From contig CACKJM010000008.1 in the NCBI GenBank assembly GCA_902600475.1, positions 1-64,000 on the forward strand: a DNA stretch of 64,000 nucleotides. Reading direction: 5' to 3'. The DNA comes from an uncultured Prochlorococcus sp. GTDB taxonomy: Bacteria; Cyanobacteriota; Cyanobacteriia; PCC-6307; Cyanobiaceae. The position numbers were made by a program, and so were the translations under genes. Below, piece after piece: positions 10,327-21,663 of the stretch; positions within the stretch are counted from its first letter, which is position 1, and each line of letters starts with the position of its first letter. The notes beneath the pieces were generated by a model. That model did no database searches, was not told where the DNA came from, and was given only the letters and a program-made list of their open reading frames with translations.

Positions 10327-11082
10327 ATGTATTACCCTACGTTTTTTAAAAGACTTCTAAGCAGCTTAATCATTGGAGGGCAAGCAATTAATTTTATCTT
10401 TAGAGGTAAAATTTCTAAAAATGATCTCTTCGATCAATTAATGGAGTCAGGTCCTGGAAGTTTGTTAATTGTATTAATTACTGGAATAGCGGCTGGGACA
10501 GTTTTTAATATTCAAGTTGCATCACAATTAACAAGTATGGGAGTATCAAGTGAAATAGGAGGTTTATTAGCAGTAGGGATGGCAAGAGAAATGGCTCCTC
10601 TTCTAACTGCTACTTTAATGACTGGAAAGGTCGCCACCGCTTATGCGGCACAACTAGGTACTATGAAAGTTACAGAACAAATTGAGGCTATAACAATGTT
10701 AAGAACTGAACCTGTCCAATATTTGGTAGTCCCAAGATTACTATCTATGGTAATAATGTCTCCAATACAGTGTCTTTTGTTTTTATCTGTGGCTTTGTGG
10801 AGTGGTCAAATTTGGAGCACAATTTTTTATAAAGTTCCTCCAATAGTTTTTTGGACATCTGTAAGATCGGGTAATGTGAGTTTAACCAATACAGACTTAA
10901 CTTCAATGTTGATAAAATCTATAGTGTTCGGATTACTCATTGCAATTATTGCATGTGGATATGGACTCACAACTAAAGGAGGTCCAAAAGAAGTTGGAAC
11001 AAGTACAACAGGGGCCGTTGTAATGACTCTTGTTACTGTATCTTTAATGGATGTATTCTTAACACAAATTTTATTTGGATAA
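10327..11082 (+). CDS. MlaE/YrbE-family ABC transporter permease
   Basis: GGLLAVGMAREMAPLLTATLMTGKVATAYAAQLGTMKVTEQIEAI. Confidence 0.92.
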   Translation: MYYPTFFKRLLSSLIIGGQAINFIFRGKISKNDLFDQLMESGPGSLLIVLITGIAAGTVFNIQVASQLTSMGVSSEIGGLLAVGMAREMAPLLTATLMTGKVATAYAAQLGTMKVTEQIEAITMLRTEPVQYLVVPRLLSMVIMSPIQCLLFLSVALWSGQIWSTIFYKVPPIVFWTSVRSGNVSLTNTDLTSMLIKSIVFGLLIAIIACGYGLTTKGGPKEVGTSTTGAVVMTLVTVSLMDVFLTQILFG

Positions 11083-11491
11083 TTCAATGTTAAACACTAA
11101 ATCAAAAAAAGAAGAACCGGTAATAATATCTCCTTCATTTCAGCTACCAATAATTCTAATAGTTTTGAGTTTTATGCTTTTATTTTTGAATATTGGTTCT
11201 TTGCCAACAATAGTTTCTGCGTCTTTTAGCTTTTTCTTATTGCTTCAGTCAATCACCTTAAGGATCAAAATAACAAATGAAAATTTTATCGTTTTACAAT
11301 TAGGAAAAGAGATTAGAACTTTTCCATTCAAGAACTGGATATCATGGAAATTCTTTTTTCCTGCAATCCCAGGTATTTTTTATTTTAGAGAAAAGTCTAG
11401 TCCTCATTTATTACCAATATTATTTAATCCAAAACAATTAAAAGATGAACTTTCAAAAAAAGTTGACTCCCTGGAAATTAAAAAGTCCTAA
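11075..11491 (+). CDS. DUF3119 family protein
   Basis: Two TM plus FPFKNWISWKFFFPAIPGIFYFREKSSPHLLPILF. Confidence 0.75.
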   Translation: MDNSMLNTKSKKEEPVIISPSFQLPIILIVLSFMLLFLNIGSLPTIVSASFSFFLLLQSITLRIKITNENFIVLQLGKEIRTFPFKNWISWKFFFPAIPGIFYFREKSSPHLLPILFNPKQLKDELSKKVDSLEIKKS

Positions 11492-11527
11492 AATTCATTT
11501 TTTTGCTTAATTATCAAAATTATTTAA

Positions 11528-12538
11528 ATGACTAATACAGAAATTCCAAATAATAATCCTGAGAAGGAATTAATATTAGATAAATCAATTTCAGATGATA
11601 AAACCAAACAAATTATTAATAAAAATACAACGCAAAATAAAAAACATTCTTCAAAAAGCGACAAATCAAATAAATCTTTTGATGAAATTTCTAATAAGAT
11701 TTTTGGCGATCTCGTTTCAAAAAAAGACTCTCTAGTTAGAGAAATAAAAGAGTTAGAATCAAAAAAAATTGAATTGGAAAAAGATATTGAGTCAAACTTT
11801 AAAGGACAGTCAGATAATATAGCTAAAAGAGTTAAAGGCTTTCAAGAATACTTAACTGGAGCTTTACAAAATCTTTCTCAAAATGTGGAAAAACTTGAAT
11901 TAGTTTCTCAACCAATTATCGTAAAGCCATCTCCCCTTGATGAAAAAAAGCAAACTAAAAGCGCAAATAATGTGGTGAATGTTCCTGCTCTTTCTGAAAC
12001 ATTTAAGCCAGATGAGGAGATTATAAGAAGTTGCTTTTCAACTTTCAATGAACAACCTGATTTTTATGCTGAACCTTGGAAATTAAGACGAAGTCTTAAT
12101 TCATCAGATATAGAAATCATGGATGATTGGTTTTTTAATATGGGTGGAAGAGGTTCTCTTGAAAGTAGAGGGTCTCGACAAAAAAATGCTTTGTTGTCAG
12201 CTGGTTTAATATCTATTCTAGGAGAATTATATGGAGACCAGTTTCAGACTCTTATTTTAGCTTCGCAGCCTGAACGATTAGGTGAATGGAGAAGAATTCT
12301 TCAAGATTCACTTGGTCTCACAAGAGATGACTTTGGGCCTAATAGTGGGATTGTACTTTTTGAAAGGCCTGAAGGTGTTATTGAGAGAGCTGATAGATTA
12401 GAAGCGAATGAAGAATTGCCATTTATTATTATTGATGCAGCAGAAACCTCTGTTGAAATTCCAATACTTCAATTCCCATTATGGGTTGCATTTGCTGGTT
12501 CAGATAATGAAATTTACGATGATCTTGAACTAAACTAA
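11528..12538 (+). CDS. DUF3086 family protein
   Basis: Coiled-coil N-terminus and conserved cyanobacterial C-terminal domain ([11 protein letters not shown]...[44 protein letters not shown]). Confidence 0.78.
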   Translation: MTNTEIPNNNPEKELILDKSISDDKTKQIINKNTTQNKKHSSKSDKSNKSFDEISNKIFGDLVSKKDSLVREIKELESKKIELEKDIESNFKGQSDNIAKRVKGFQEYLTGALQNLSQNVEKLELVSQPIIVKPSPLDEKKQTKSANNVVNVPALSETFKPDEEIIRSCFSTFNEQPDFYAEPWKLRRSLNSSDIEIMDDWFFNMGGRGSLESRGSRQKNALLSAGLISILGELYGDQFQTLILASQPERLGEWRRILQDSLGLTRDDFGPNSGIVLFERPEGVIERADRLEANEELPFIIIDAAETSVEIPILQFPLWVAFAGSDNEIYDDLELN

Positions 12539-12543
12539 GCTTT

Positions 12544-13137
12544 ATGAATATCTTAATAATTTTTACAAGTTATCTTTTAGGATCACTTCCGACAGGTTTT
12601 TTAATTGGAAAATATCTCAAAAATATAGATCTAAGAACTATAGGTTCAGGATCTACAGGTGCCACAAATGTCTTAAGAAATGTTGGGAAATGGCCAGCAC
12701 TTTTTGTATTTATCATTGACGTTGGGAAAGGCCTTATTGCAGTAAAAATTGCTCAATATTTCACAAATCAAGGATTAATAGAAGTTATAGCAGGGATATC
12801 CGCTATCTCAGGACATATTTGGCCAATATGGCTTAGAGGTAAAGGAGGGAAAGCTGTTGCAACTGGATTAGGTATGTTTTTAGCTCTTTCTTGGAAAGTT
12901 GGACTCGCATCTCTTGGTATTTTTTTAATAGTCCTAACAAAAACTAAATTTGTTTCTTTATCCAGTATTTCAGCTGCAATCTTACTTCCCATTTTTATGT
13001 TTTTTTACCTAGGTAAATTTATGCACTCATATTTTTTTATAAGTTTAGTTGTGTCATTATTAGTAATCTGGAAACATAGAACAAACATAACAAGATTGAT
13101 TAAGGGAGAGGAATCCAAAATTAATCAGAATCAATAG
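12544..13137 (+). CDS. plsY: Glycerol-3-phosphate acyltransferase PlsY
   Basis: [47 protein letters not shown]. Confidence 0.95.
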   Translation: MNILIIFTSYLLGSLPTGFLIGKYLKNIDLRTIGSGSTGATNVLRNVGKWPALFVFIIDVGKGLIAVKIAQYFTNQGLIEVIAGISAISGHIWPIWLRGKGGKAVATGLGMFLALSWKVGLASLGIFLIVLTKTKFVSLSSISAAILLPIFMFFYLGKFMHSYFFISLVVSLLVIWKHRTNITRLIKGEESKINQNQ

Positions 13138-13852
13138 ATTTAAATATTTCTATCAGAGCTTTATTAGGATCTATAGCTTTTGATATTGATCTGCCAATGA
13201 CTAACTTAGAAGCGCCATTATCTATAGCTTCATGGGGAGTCATGACTCTATTTTGATCATCTTTATTGTCAATATTTAATCTGATGCCTGGTGTAATAAG
13301 TTCAAAATTATCCTTATAAATAGATCTCAACAATTTTACCTCCCAAGGGGAACAAACACATCCATCTAATCCAGCATCATAAGACAATTTTGCAAGTCTC
13401 AATACATTGTCTTCAATTGAATTATTTCTATCAAGATCAGTTTGAAAATCTTTAAGAGAAAAGCTTGTTAAAACAGTTATTCCTACAACAAATGGAGGTT
13501 TAACACTGACTGAGGTGGCTCCTTCTAAAGATGCTTTCTTCGAATCCTTAAGAGCTTTTAGACCTGCTGAAGCATGAATAGAAATCATATCAACCCCTAA
13601 TCTTGAAACTTGGAAACATGCTGCGCTCATGGTATTTGGAATATCATGAAATTTTAAATCTAAAAAAATTTTTTTATTTAAACTTTTTAATATTTCAATA
13701 ACTCTTGGGCCTTCCCTAACAAAAAGCTCTAAACCAACTTTCACCCACTTGATATTAGGACATTTTTCAAGAAGTAATTTTGCTTGACATAAATCTAGTC
13801 CATCAATTGCCAAGATTATTTTATCCTCTGAATTAAATCTATTATTCATCAA
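13121..13852 (-). CDS. pyrF: Orotidine 5'-phosphate decarboxylase
   Basis: [31 protein letters not shown]. Confidence 0.96.
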   Translation of the reverse strand: MMNNRFNSEDKIILAIDGLDLCQAKLLLEKCPNIKWVKVGLELFVREGPRVIEILKSLNKKIFLDLKFHDIPNTMSAACFQVSRLGVDMISIHASAGLKALKDSKKASLEGATSVSVKPPFVVGITVLTSFSLKDFQTDLDRNNSIEDNVLRLAKLSYDAGLDGCVCSPWEVKLLRSIYKDNFELITPGIRLNIDNKDDQNRVMTPHEAIDNGASKLVIGRSISKAIDPNKALIEIFKSIDSD

Positions 13853-13855
13853 TTT

Positions 13856-15094
13856 TCAGTTTGTAAACCTCTTAATTATTTTTTTTCCAATTTGAATAAT
13901 TTTCCCTTCTAAATTATTTTTTGAATCGAAAACTAAATCAGGATTTATTAATTTCTGACTATCAATTTTTACACCTCCACCTTGAATATATCTTTTGGAT
14001 TCACTACTAGATTTGAAAAGTTTTAGAGAACTTAGCAAGTAAAAAAACTTAACTGGAAAAACTATTTCTTTTAATGAAATCTCTGGAATTTCCCCAACTT
14101 TTTCTTTTTCTCCAAGGAATAATTTTTCGCAATTTGATTGCGCCTTTAAAGCTTCTTCAGTTCCATGGAATAAAGTAGTAACTTCTAAAGCCATTCTTCT
14201 CTGTAATTCACGAGGATTTAAGTTTTCAAGAAAACTTAAATCTAATTCAGTAAGTAATTCAAAATAAGTTGGTATTATATTATCTGGTACTTTTTCTAAT
14301 TTTGAATACATTGAAAGAGGATCATCAGTCAAACCAACAGTGTTAAATTCAGATTTACTCATTTTCTTAATTCCATCTAAACCTGTCAAGATTGGCAACA
14401 GAACCCCGAATTGAGGTTTTTGTTTAAAGTGCCTTTGAAGATCTCTCCCTATTGCAATATTAAATTTCTGATCTGTACCTCCAAGCTCAATATCTGATTG
14501 AACAACTACCGAATCGTAACCTTGTAATAGTGGATATAAGAATTCATGCAAAGCAATTGGGACTTGTGAAGTGTACCTTTTATTGAATTCTTCCTTAGCT
14601 AGCATTTGACTAACTGTTGCACTCCCCATTAATTCAATTATCGAATTAAGATTTAATCCTTTTAACCATTCACTGTTATATCTTATTTCTATTCTATCTT
14701 TTGAATCAAAATCTAAAATAGATTCATTAGCTGGCTTACCCATTCCTAGTTGGGTTAAATATGTTTTTGCATTATCTTTAACTTGTTTTTCAGATAACTG
14801 CACTCTTGTTTTATTTTTCCCGGTTGGGTCTCCAATTTGAGCTGTAAAATCCCCAATAATTAAAACTGCAATATGTCCGTTATCTTGGAATGCTCTAAGT
14901 TTTTTAAATAATATACTGTGTCCAAGATGAATATCTGTTCCAGTTGGATCGATTCCGAGTTTAACCCTTAATTTTTTATTATTTTTTTTTGCATGGTCAA
15001 TTATCTCCGAAAAAGTTTGATCTGTGCCTTTAATGGGGAAATATTCTTCTATTCCTCTTGAAAGCCATGATGGCAATATTGATTTATCTAACAT
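13856..15094 (-). CDS. tyrS: Tyrosyl-tRNA synthetase (long-type with S4 C-terminal domain)
   Basis: [32 protein letters not shown] motifs. Confidence 0.96.
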   Translation of the reverse strand: MLDKSILPSWLSRGIEEYFPIKGTDQTFSEIIDHAKKNNKKLRVKLGIDPTGTDIHLGHSILFKKLRAFQDNGHIAVLIIGDFTAQIGDPTGKNKTRVQLSEKQVKDNAKTYLTQLGMGKPANESILDFDSKDRIEIRYNSEWLKGLNLNSIIELMGSATVSQMLAKEEFNKRYTSQVPIALHEFLYPLLQGYDSVVVQSDIELGGTDQKFNIAIGRDLQRHFKQKPQFGVLLPILTGLDGIKKMSKSEFNTVGLTDDPLSMYSKLEKVPDNIIPTYFELLTELDLSFLENLNPRELQRRMALEVTTLFHGTEEALKAQSNCEKLFLGEKEKVGEIPEISLKEIVFPVKFFYLLSSLKLFKSSSESKRYIQGGGVKIDSQKLINPDLVFDSKNNLEGKIIQIGKKIIKRFTN

Positions 15095-15113
15095 GAAGCT
15101 TTAACTGTTAAAT

Positions 15114-15458
15114 TTAAGAAGTTTTATCAAGTTCATCCTTCATTCTTATTAAGGTTTTATTCATCTGATCAAACATTTGATCAGGAGTAATCCCAAATTG
15201 ACTTAACTGGGTCTTTAATTGTTCTACTGTCATTTTTGCTTGAAAATCTTCAGACAACTCGAATCTCTTCATAAAAACCTTGTAACGATCCATAAGAGAT
15301 TCCATTTTTTTTATAAACATTTTTTTTCCTTCTCTGTCAAATTTTCCATAATCAGAACCAAGTTTCATAAGTTCTTGGTAATCTGTGAAAAGCTTTTTAG
15401 CTTCTTCTTGAACAATGTCTGACTCAAAAAATCCCATTTCTATTTTTTTACTTCGCAA
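15114..15458 (-). CDS. DUF1825 family protein
   Basis: MGFFESDIVQEEAKKLFTDYQELMKLGSDYGKFDREGKKMFI; true start probably the MGFF Met. Confidence 0.8.
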   Translation of the reverse strand: MRSKKIEMGFFESDIVQEEAKKLFTDYQELMKLGSDYGKFDREGKKMFIKKMESLMDRYKVFMKRFELSEDFQAKMTVEQLKTQLSQFGITPDQMFDQMNKTLIRMKDELDKTS

Positions 15459-15588
15459 GATTAAGGCTCAATTACAAGATAACAAGAATCTTTTAAATTG
15501 ATTAGAACATTAATAAATTTTAGTTTATAAATAATTCTTTAACTTTTATTTATTCAGAATTACATTTAGTAAACATGTTTCATAAATA

Positions 15589-16200
15589 TTGGAAAAATCC
15601 AACGTAAATAATTCTTCAAAACAAAATAGGCAATTTGAATTATTTGGTTCAAATGTAAATACATCAATTAATTTTCAAAACTCAAATAATCTAAAAATCA
15701 AAGGCGAAATTCTAACTGAATGGAGAAATAGAATCCATAATCACCAATTCAAAATTTCAAAAGGCACTCACAATAAAACTTTGCACCAAACAAATCTTCT
15801 AGTAAATACAATTTCCAACGAAAAAAAAATTGATCCGTTTTCCCTGCAGCCATTATCATTGAACTTTTGGAGAACCAATCAATATATACACAATGGTCCA
15901 GCAATGTATTTTGTAATTGACTCTATGGAGAGTTCTAAAATAATCCTCTATATAGGAGAAACAAATTCAGCAAATAAGAGATGGAAGGGAGAACATGACT
16001 GTAAAAATTATCTCATGAACTATAACGAAGCTCTTGCTCATAACAACCTCTCAAGTCACCAAGATATACGTTTCTTTTTGGATGTACCTAAAGAAGTAAA
16101 ATTAAGGCGTAAATTAGAACAGCAACTGATATATTTATGGTTACCACCTTTTAATAAAGAAACTAGAGATAGGTGGGCAACTACTTTCACAAACAACTAA
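15589..16200 (+). CDS. GIY-YIG-like nuclease domain protein
   Basis: AMYFVIDS...IILYIGETNSANKRWKGEHDC...LEQQLIYLWLPPFNKE resembles the GIY-YIG core. Confidence 0.6.
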   Translation: MEKSNVNNSSKQNRQFELFGSNVNTSINFQNSNNLKIKGEILTEWRNRIHNHQFKISKGTHNKTLHQTNLLVNTISNEKKIDPFSLQPLSLNFWRTNQYIHNGPAMYFVIDSMESSKIILYIGETNSANKRWKGEHDCKNYLMNYNEALAHNNLSSHQDIRFFLDVPKEVKLRRKLEQQLIYLWLPPFNKETRDRWATTFTNN

Positions 16201-16203
16201 AAG

Positions 16204-17697
16204 TTGATTAAACCCATTTTACAAATGCAATTTTCCACATTCCAAAAAAATCTAGATAACTGGCAAGGTGCTTCATTAATTTTTGGAGTTTTAGAGGAAG
16301 AAATTTCAAGCCAACTTGAAAACATGAAATTTGTTGTTGACCCAAAATTATTATTAAAAAGAGTTACTCAAAAAAAATTCAAAGGAGAAAAAGGAAAAAT
16401 TTTAAGCTTTGAATTTTTAGATCAAAAATTAGAGACTTTAATCTTAGTTGGTCTTGGTAAATCGAAAGATCTAAATAAAAGTGATATAGAAAACTCAATA
16501 GGAAATCTAATTAGGAAAACTGTTGATAAAAATGAAAAAATCAGCATCTTGCTACCTTGGGAATTAATAAATTCGCAACTAGAAATAAATCAACTAGCAG
16601 AGTCAGTTAGATTATCGGCTTATAAGGACAATAGATTTAATAAGAAAAAAGATGAAAAGAAAGTTCTTAAAGAAATAGAGTTTTTGAATTATAAAAAATT
16701 TGAGAATATTAGCTTTGAAGAGACAGAAAAAATATGCGAAGGCGTAGAACTAGCCAGAAGACTTGTAGCTGCCCCTCCAAATAGTCTTACACCAGAGGAA
16801 ATGTCTATCCAAGCTTCTCAAATAGCTAAAGATCATGGTTTGGAAGTAAAAATTTTAGAGGCAAAAGAATGTGAAGATTTAGGAATGGGCGCATACTTAG
16901 CTGTAGCAAAGGGTTCTGATCTAGATCCTAAATTCATACATCTGACTTTGAATTCAGAGGGGCCTATAAAAGAAAAGATTGCACTTGTTGGGAAGGGTTT
17001 AACCTTCGATTCTGGAGGTTACAACCTGAAAGTAGGAGCCTCTCAAATTGAAATGATGAAATATGATATGGGTGGAAGCGCTGCAGTTTTAGGAGCAGCA
17101 AAAGCACTTGGAGCGATAAAACCAAAGGGACTAGAAATTCATTTTATTGTGGCAGCGTGCGAAAACATGATAAATGGATCTGCAGTACATCCTGGAGATG
17201 TAGTGAAGGCATCTAATGGTAAGACAATTGAAATAAATAACACTGATGCAGAGGGTAGACTCACATTAGCTGATGCTTTGACTTACGCATCCAATTTAAA
17301 ACCAGATTCAATAATAGATCTTGCCACTCTTACAGGAGCTATTGTTGTTGCATTAGGTAATGATGTAGCTGGATTCTGGAGCAATAATGATGATCTAGCA
17401 AATGATCTAAAAACTGCATCAGCCCAGGCTGGAGAAGAATTATGGCAAATGCCTTTACAAAAATCTTATAAAGAAGGGTTAAATTCTCATATAGCTGATA
17501 TGAAAAATACAGGTCCAAGAGCAGGTGGGTCAATAACTGCCGCCTTATTTTTAGAAGAATTCTTTGATACAGAAATTAAATGGGCTCATATTGATATTGC
17601 TGGAACTTGTTGGACTGATAAGAATAAGGGTATTAATCCATCAGGTGCGACTGGTTTTGGAGTTAAAACTCTTGTTAAATGGATTAAAAATAAATAA
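16204..17697 (+). CDS. pepA: Leucyl aminopeptidase
   Basis: [29 protein letters not shown]. Confidence 0.97.
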   Translation: MIKPILQMQFSTFQKNLDNWQGASLIFGVLEEEISSQLENMKFVVDPKLLLKRVTQKKFKGEKGKILSFEFLDQKLETLILVGLGKSKDLNKSDIENSIGNLIRKTVDKNEKISILLPWELINSQLEINQLAESVRLSAYKDNRFNKKKDEKKVLKEIEFLNYKKFENISFEETEKICEGVELARRLVAAPPNSLTPEEMSIQASQIAKDHGLEVKILEAKECEDLGMGAYLAVAKGSDLDPKFIHLTLNSEGPIKEKIALVGKGLTFDSGGYNLKVGASQIEMMKYDMGGSAAVLGAAKALGAIKPKGLEIHFIVAACENMINGSAVHPGDVVKASNGKTIEINNTDAEGRLTLADALTYASNLKPDSIIDLATLTGAIVVALGNDVAGFWSNNDDLANDLKTASAQAGEELWQMPLQKSYKEGLNSHIADMKNTGPRAGGSITAALFLEEFFDTEIKWAHIDIAGTCWTDKNKGINPSGATGFGVKTLVKWIKNK

Positions 17698-17709
17698 CTA
17701 TATTTAAGA

Positions 17710-18312
17710 TCATTCAGTCCAAGGATTTGTTGATCTAGCGTTCCCCCCCCATAATTTATCCAACCTCTGATCTCTCCCACATGAGAATCTATAGAACTTA
17801 TATTTTAACTCATTTTTCTCAGCAAAATCCTGATGATATTCTTCAGCCAACCAAAATTGACCTTTTGATTTTAGTTCGACAGATATTTTTTCCAATGGCA
17901 CTCGCAACTCATTTGAAGCCGAAATAATTGCATTTTTTGCAACATTTTCCTCAGCTTCATTTTTGAAAAAAATCACTGGTCTGTAAGAATCTCCCCGATC
18001 ACAAAATTGCCCCTTTCCGTCTAGAGGATCAATATTTCTAAAATAGAGTCTGAGTATTTCATGCAAATTTACCGAATTGAAATCATAATCAACCAAAACC
18101 ACTTCCTGATGCCCATCATGATTTTCATAGGTTGGACTTTGCAAACTTCCTCCTGAATATCCACTTTCTACATAATTAACGCCTTTTAAGGACTCTAAGT
18201 CATGTTCTAAACACCAAAAACAACCTCCTGCAAGAATCAGTTCCTCAGCAAGAGTATTTAAAGGGTTTATTAAAACTGAAAAAGCAATTATAAGAGGAAT
18301 TAAATATTTCAT
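17710..18312 (-). CDS. msrA: Peptide methionine sulfoxide reductase MsrA (signal-peptide-bearing)
   Basis: LAGGCFWCLEHDLESLKGV, QFCDRGDSYRPVIF, EEYHQDF; hydrophobic N-terminus. Confidence 0.94.
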   Translation of the reverse strand: MKYLIPLIIAFSVLINPLNTLAEELILAGGCFWCLEHDLESLKGVNYVESGYSGGSLQSPTYENHDGHQEVVLVDYDFNSVNLHEILRLYFRNIDPLDGKGQFCDRGDSYRPVIFFKNEAEENVAKNAIISASNELRVPLEKISVELKSKGQFWLAEEYHQDFAEKNELKYKFYRFSCGRDQRLDKLWGGNARSTNPWTE

Positions 18313-18328
18313 TTATTTATTATAAAGT

Positions 18329-19507
18329 TTAAATAATAGAATTAATAACCTCTTTAGCAGCTCTTTCGACTACGCCCTCTTCTCCCAATTCTTTTTTTAA
18401 AAAAGCATAACCTTTTTTAATTTTTATTTTTTCTGACTTTCGTTCAAGAATCCTACAAGATTTATAGAAAATTTTCTTGTCGTCAAAATCTTCCTGTACA
18501 AATTCAGGGATTATTAATTTATTTACCAACAAATTCACAGGTGAAATAAATTTGAGTTTGAAATTAAGAATATATTTTGCAATAAAAGCTGTTATTTTAC
18601 TCACTTTGTAACCAACAATCTGCGGTATTCCATATAAAGATAATTCCATATTAACTGTACCAGATTTACAAAGAGCAATTTTTGTAAGCGAATAAATATA
18701 AGGCTTTAATCTTGCATTATCTTTTTGAGAAATAACATGTCCTACAACTTGATATTTTCTAAAGGCCTTTTCAAACCTTTCCTCAAAAACTTTCCTGCAA
18801 GAGATAATATAAACAACCAAATTTGGATATTTTTGTTGTAATTTTCTAGCCGCCTTCATAAAAGTAGGTAATATATATTTCAATTCTTGAGGTCTTGAAG
18901 CGGGCATTAAAAGTAAGATATTTTGATTTGTATTAAGTTTCAGAATATTTCTGGCATCTTTCTTTAGAGGAAGTTTTTTTGTCAAATCAAGCATTGGATG
19001 TCCAACCCACAAAACATTTCCTCCCATCTTTTTATAAAAAGCGGCTTCTTTCTTGAAGATCGCAAAGATTTTATCTGAAAAATTTATTAAATTAGTCGAA
19101 GTATTATTCCCAACCCTCCATGCCCACTCTTGAGGAGCGATATAGTAGAAAATTGGAATTTTAGTCTTGGATCTTTTTAATTTTATTCCAATTTTTATAT
19201 TAGGACCCATATAGTCAATCAAAATCAAGCAATCTGGAGGATATTTTTTTAACAATTTAAAAAGTCTTTTTTGGATTTTTATCGTTGGAAGAATAAGAGG
19301 TAAAGCCTCCCAAATTCCAATTGCACTAATGGATGTAGTATCTTGAAGAATTTTTACACCTTCTTTTTTCATCCTTTCACCACCTAATCCACAAATTTCT
19401 AAATCTATAGATTTTTTTTTCGCTTCATCTAATAATGCTTTTGATAACAAACTTCCATGCAAATCTCCTGAGACTTCTCCAGTACTTATAAATATCTTTT
19501 TATTCAT
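18329..19507 (-). CDS. lpxB: Lipid-A-disaccharide synthase
   Basis: ISTGEVSGDLHGSLL, IDYMGPNIKIGIKLK, LMPASRPQEL; CKSGTVNMELSLYGIP. Confidence 0.95.
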   Translation of the reverse strand: MNKKIFISTGEVSGDLHGSLLSKALLDEAKKKSIDLEICGLGGERMKKEGVKILQDTTSISAIGIWEALPLILPTIKIQKRLFKLLKKYPPDCLILIDYMGPNIKIGIKLKRSKTKIPIFYYIAPQEWAWRVGNNTSTNLINFSDKIFAIFKKEAAFYKKMGGNVLWVGHPMLDLTKKLPLKKDARNILKLNTNQNILLLMPASRPQELKYILPTFMKAARKLQQKYPNLVVYIISCRKVFEERFEKAFRKYQVVGHVISQKDNARLKPYIYSLTKIALCKSGTVNMELSLYGIPQIVGYKVSKITAFIAKYILNFKLKFISPVNLLVNKLIIPEFVQEDFDDKKIFYKSCRILERKSEKIKIKKGYAFLKKELGEEGVVERAAKEVINSII

Positions 19508-20358
19508 AAATTCACTACAGGCATTGGTCCTCGTCTTTCTTTAGATATTGATTCCTTTAAAAAATTACACAATTTTGAAGATGAAAGATCCAATTCTCCT
19601 TTCATTAATTTTTCTAATGAATTTGAAATCGCATCATTAGATTTAAAGATAAGATTCCAGGTACTTTGAAGTAACTTTAAATCAAAATCTTTATTTTCCA
19701 TTAAACCACTCCTTTTGATCCCAATCCTATTCAAGCCTCTCAATCTTCCTGGATGTCCCTCGGCCAAGCAAAAAGGAGGTACATCTCTATCTACTCTAGT
19801 CATTCCTCCAATCATTGCTAAGTAACCAACATGTACGAATTGATGAATACCTAAACAACCACCAATAATAGCTTTATCTTCAATCTTTACATGTCCTGCA
19901 ACTTGAACACTATTTGATAAAACTATCCCATTAGCAAGTTCACAATTATGACCTATATGGCTATAAGCCATCAACAAATTATTATTACCAATAATAGTTT
20001 TTTCTCCTTCATTAGTTGCCTTATTTATAGTTACGCATTCTCTAAAAGTATTATTGTCTCCAATAATTACTTCAGTAGATGCACCTTTATATTTAAGATC
20101 TTGGGGATCTAGACCTATAAAAACATTTGGGAAAACTTTATTGTTAATACCAATTTGAGTTCTTCCTGTGATGACAGCATTTGGCCCTATTTCAGTTCCT
20201 TTCCCGATAGTAACATTTGGCCCGATAATTGCTCCTTGAGAAATAATGACACCATCATGCAGTTCGGCACTTGGATCAACAAAAGCATTTGGGTGCACTT
20301 TTACACCACTAATGCTTGCCTTTAATTCAAAATTTTTATTCTCCATATCTCTAATCAA
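19504..20358 (-). CDS. lpxA: Acyl-ACP--UDP-N-acetylglucosamine O-acyltransferase
   Basis: Hexapeptide repeats; [37 protein letters not shown]. Confidence 0.95.
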   Translation of the reverse strand: MIRDMENKNFELKASISGVKVHPNAFVDPSAELHDGVIISQGAIIGPNVTIGKGTEIGPNAVITGRTQIGINNKVFPNVFIGLDPQDLKYKGASTEVIIGDNNTFRECVTINKATNEGEKTIIGNNNLLMAYSHIGHNCELANGIVLSNSVQVAGHVKIEDKAIIGGCLGIHQFVHVGYLAMIGGMTRVDRDVPPFCLAEGHPGRLRGLNRIGIKRSGLMENKDFDLKLLQSTWNLIFKSNDAISNSLEKLMKGELDLSSSKLCNFLKESISKERRGPMPVVNL

Positions 20359-20809
20359 CTAATGAAAACATCAATTCTCCAGCACAAACTAACTTCCCAT
20401 CAACGTGTGCCTCACCTTTGACCTTGCCAAATCTTTGTCTTTTAATACTTAATAACTCACAAGAAATTATTAATTGATCTCCAGGTACAACAGGTTTTCT
20501 AAATTTAACGTTATTGATTCCAGCGAAGACGAAAAGTCCTTTAGGAAGATCAGGCATTTGAGTTACTATTATCCCCCCAACTTGAGCCATTGATTCAACA
20601 ATAAGAACTCCAGGCATTAAAGGCCTTTCAGGAAAATGTCCTTGAAATTGAGGCTCATTAACAGTTACATTTTTTACTGCTACAGCACGCTCACCAGGAA
20701 TATGCTCTATGACTTTATCCACAAGAGCGAAAGGATATCTGTGAGGTAATAAACCTAGTATTTTCTCAGAGGAGAGTTGATTATTTTCACTGGATAATTT
20801 CTTTTCCAA
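20351..20809 (-). CDS. fabZ: 3-hydroxyacyl-ACP dehydratase FabZ
   Basis: [36 protein letters not shown]. Confidence 0.96.
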   Translation of the reverse strand: MEKKLSSENNQLSSEKILGLLPHRYPFALVDKVIEHIPGERAVAVKNVTVNEPQFQGHFPERPLMPGVLIVESMAQVGGIIVTQMPDLPKGLFVFAGINNVKFRKPVVPGDQLIISCELLSIKRQRFGKVKGEAHVDGKLVCAGELMFSLVD

Positions 20810-20826
20810 AATAATTAAAGATAAAG

Positions 20827-21663
20827 TTAATTTTTTAGCGATGAGGCCAATAAAGCATTTAAAGAATGTGATCCTTTATAAACTAAAATCTGAGCCTTAG
20901 GTAACCCTACCAAAGCCAAGTCCCCAATTAGGTCCAAAATTTTATGTCTTATTGGTTCATTATCAAATCTTAATGGTGGATTAACCCATCCATCTCCATC
21001 ACACACAAGGGCATTTTCCAAACTTCCACCCTTAATTAATCCAAGTTCACTTAACTCTTGAAATTGATCCTTAAAACCAAATGTTCTTGCTGGAGCAATC
21101 ATTTCAACAAAACTTTTTGGATTTAAATCAATCACAAAAGTTTGATTTCCAATTGCTTTATAGGGAAAACTTATAGTTGATATAATTGTGAGCTTTTCAG
21201 AGGGGATTGCAGCTATAATCGAGCTCTCTTTATTTAAAATTATTGATTTATTAATCTCTCGAAAAAAATTATCTGGCTTAGGTGCCTTTTTTATCCCTAC
21301 TTCTTCAAAATTTCTAACCCACTGAATTGCCGATCCATCTAAAAGCGGGATCTCTTTCCCATCAACCTCAATATGTATATAACTTAACCCACAGCCAGCC
21401 ATTGAAGATAATAAATGTTCAATAGTATATAAATTATTACCTCCTAGTTTAACAGCCGTGCAAAGCATCGTACTTCCTATTAAATCTTGAGTTAGCTTAA
21501 AAATCTCGTTGGGTTTATCCCTAAAAGAAATATAATATCCCTCTTTTTCATAAGAAGAAATTGTTACTCTTGTTGTTTCGCCACTATGAAGACCTATACC
21601 CTCTCTGGAAAAAACACCAGCTAAGGTATAACAATGATCATAACTAGAAGGCCAAGAAAACAC
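20827..21663 (-). CDS. lpxC: UDP-3-O-acyl-N-acetylglucosamine deacetylase
   Basis: [40 protein letters not shown]. Confidence 0.96.
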   Translation of the reverse strand: MFSWPSSYDHCYTLAGVFSREGIGLHSGETTRVTISSYEKEGYYISFRDKPNEIFKLTQDLIGSTMLCTAVKLGGNNLYTIEHLLSSMAGCGLSYIHIEVDGKEIPLLDGSAIQWVRNFEEVGIKKAPKPDNFFREINKSIILNKESSIIAAIPSEKLTIISTISFPYKAIGNQTFVIDLNPKSFVEMIAPARTFGFKDQFQELSELGLIKGGSLENALVCDGDGWVNPPLRFDNEPIRHKILDLIGDLALVGLPKAQILVYKGSHSLNALLASSLKN

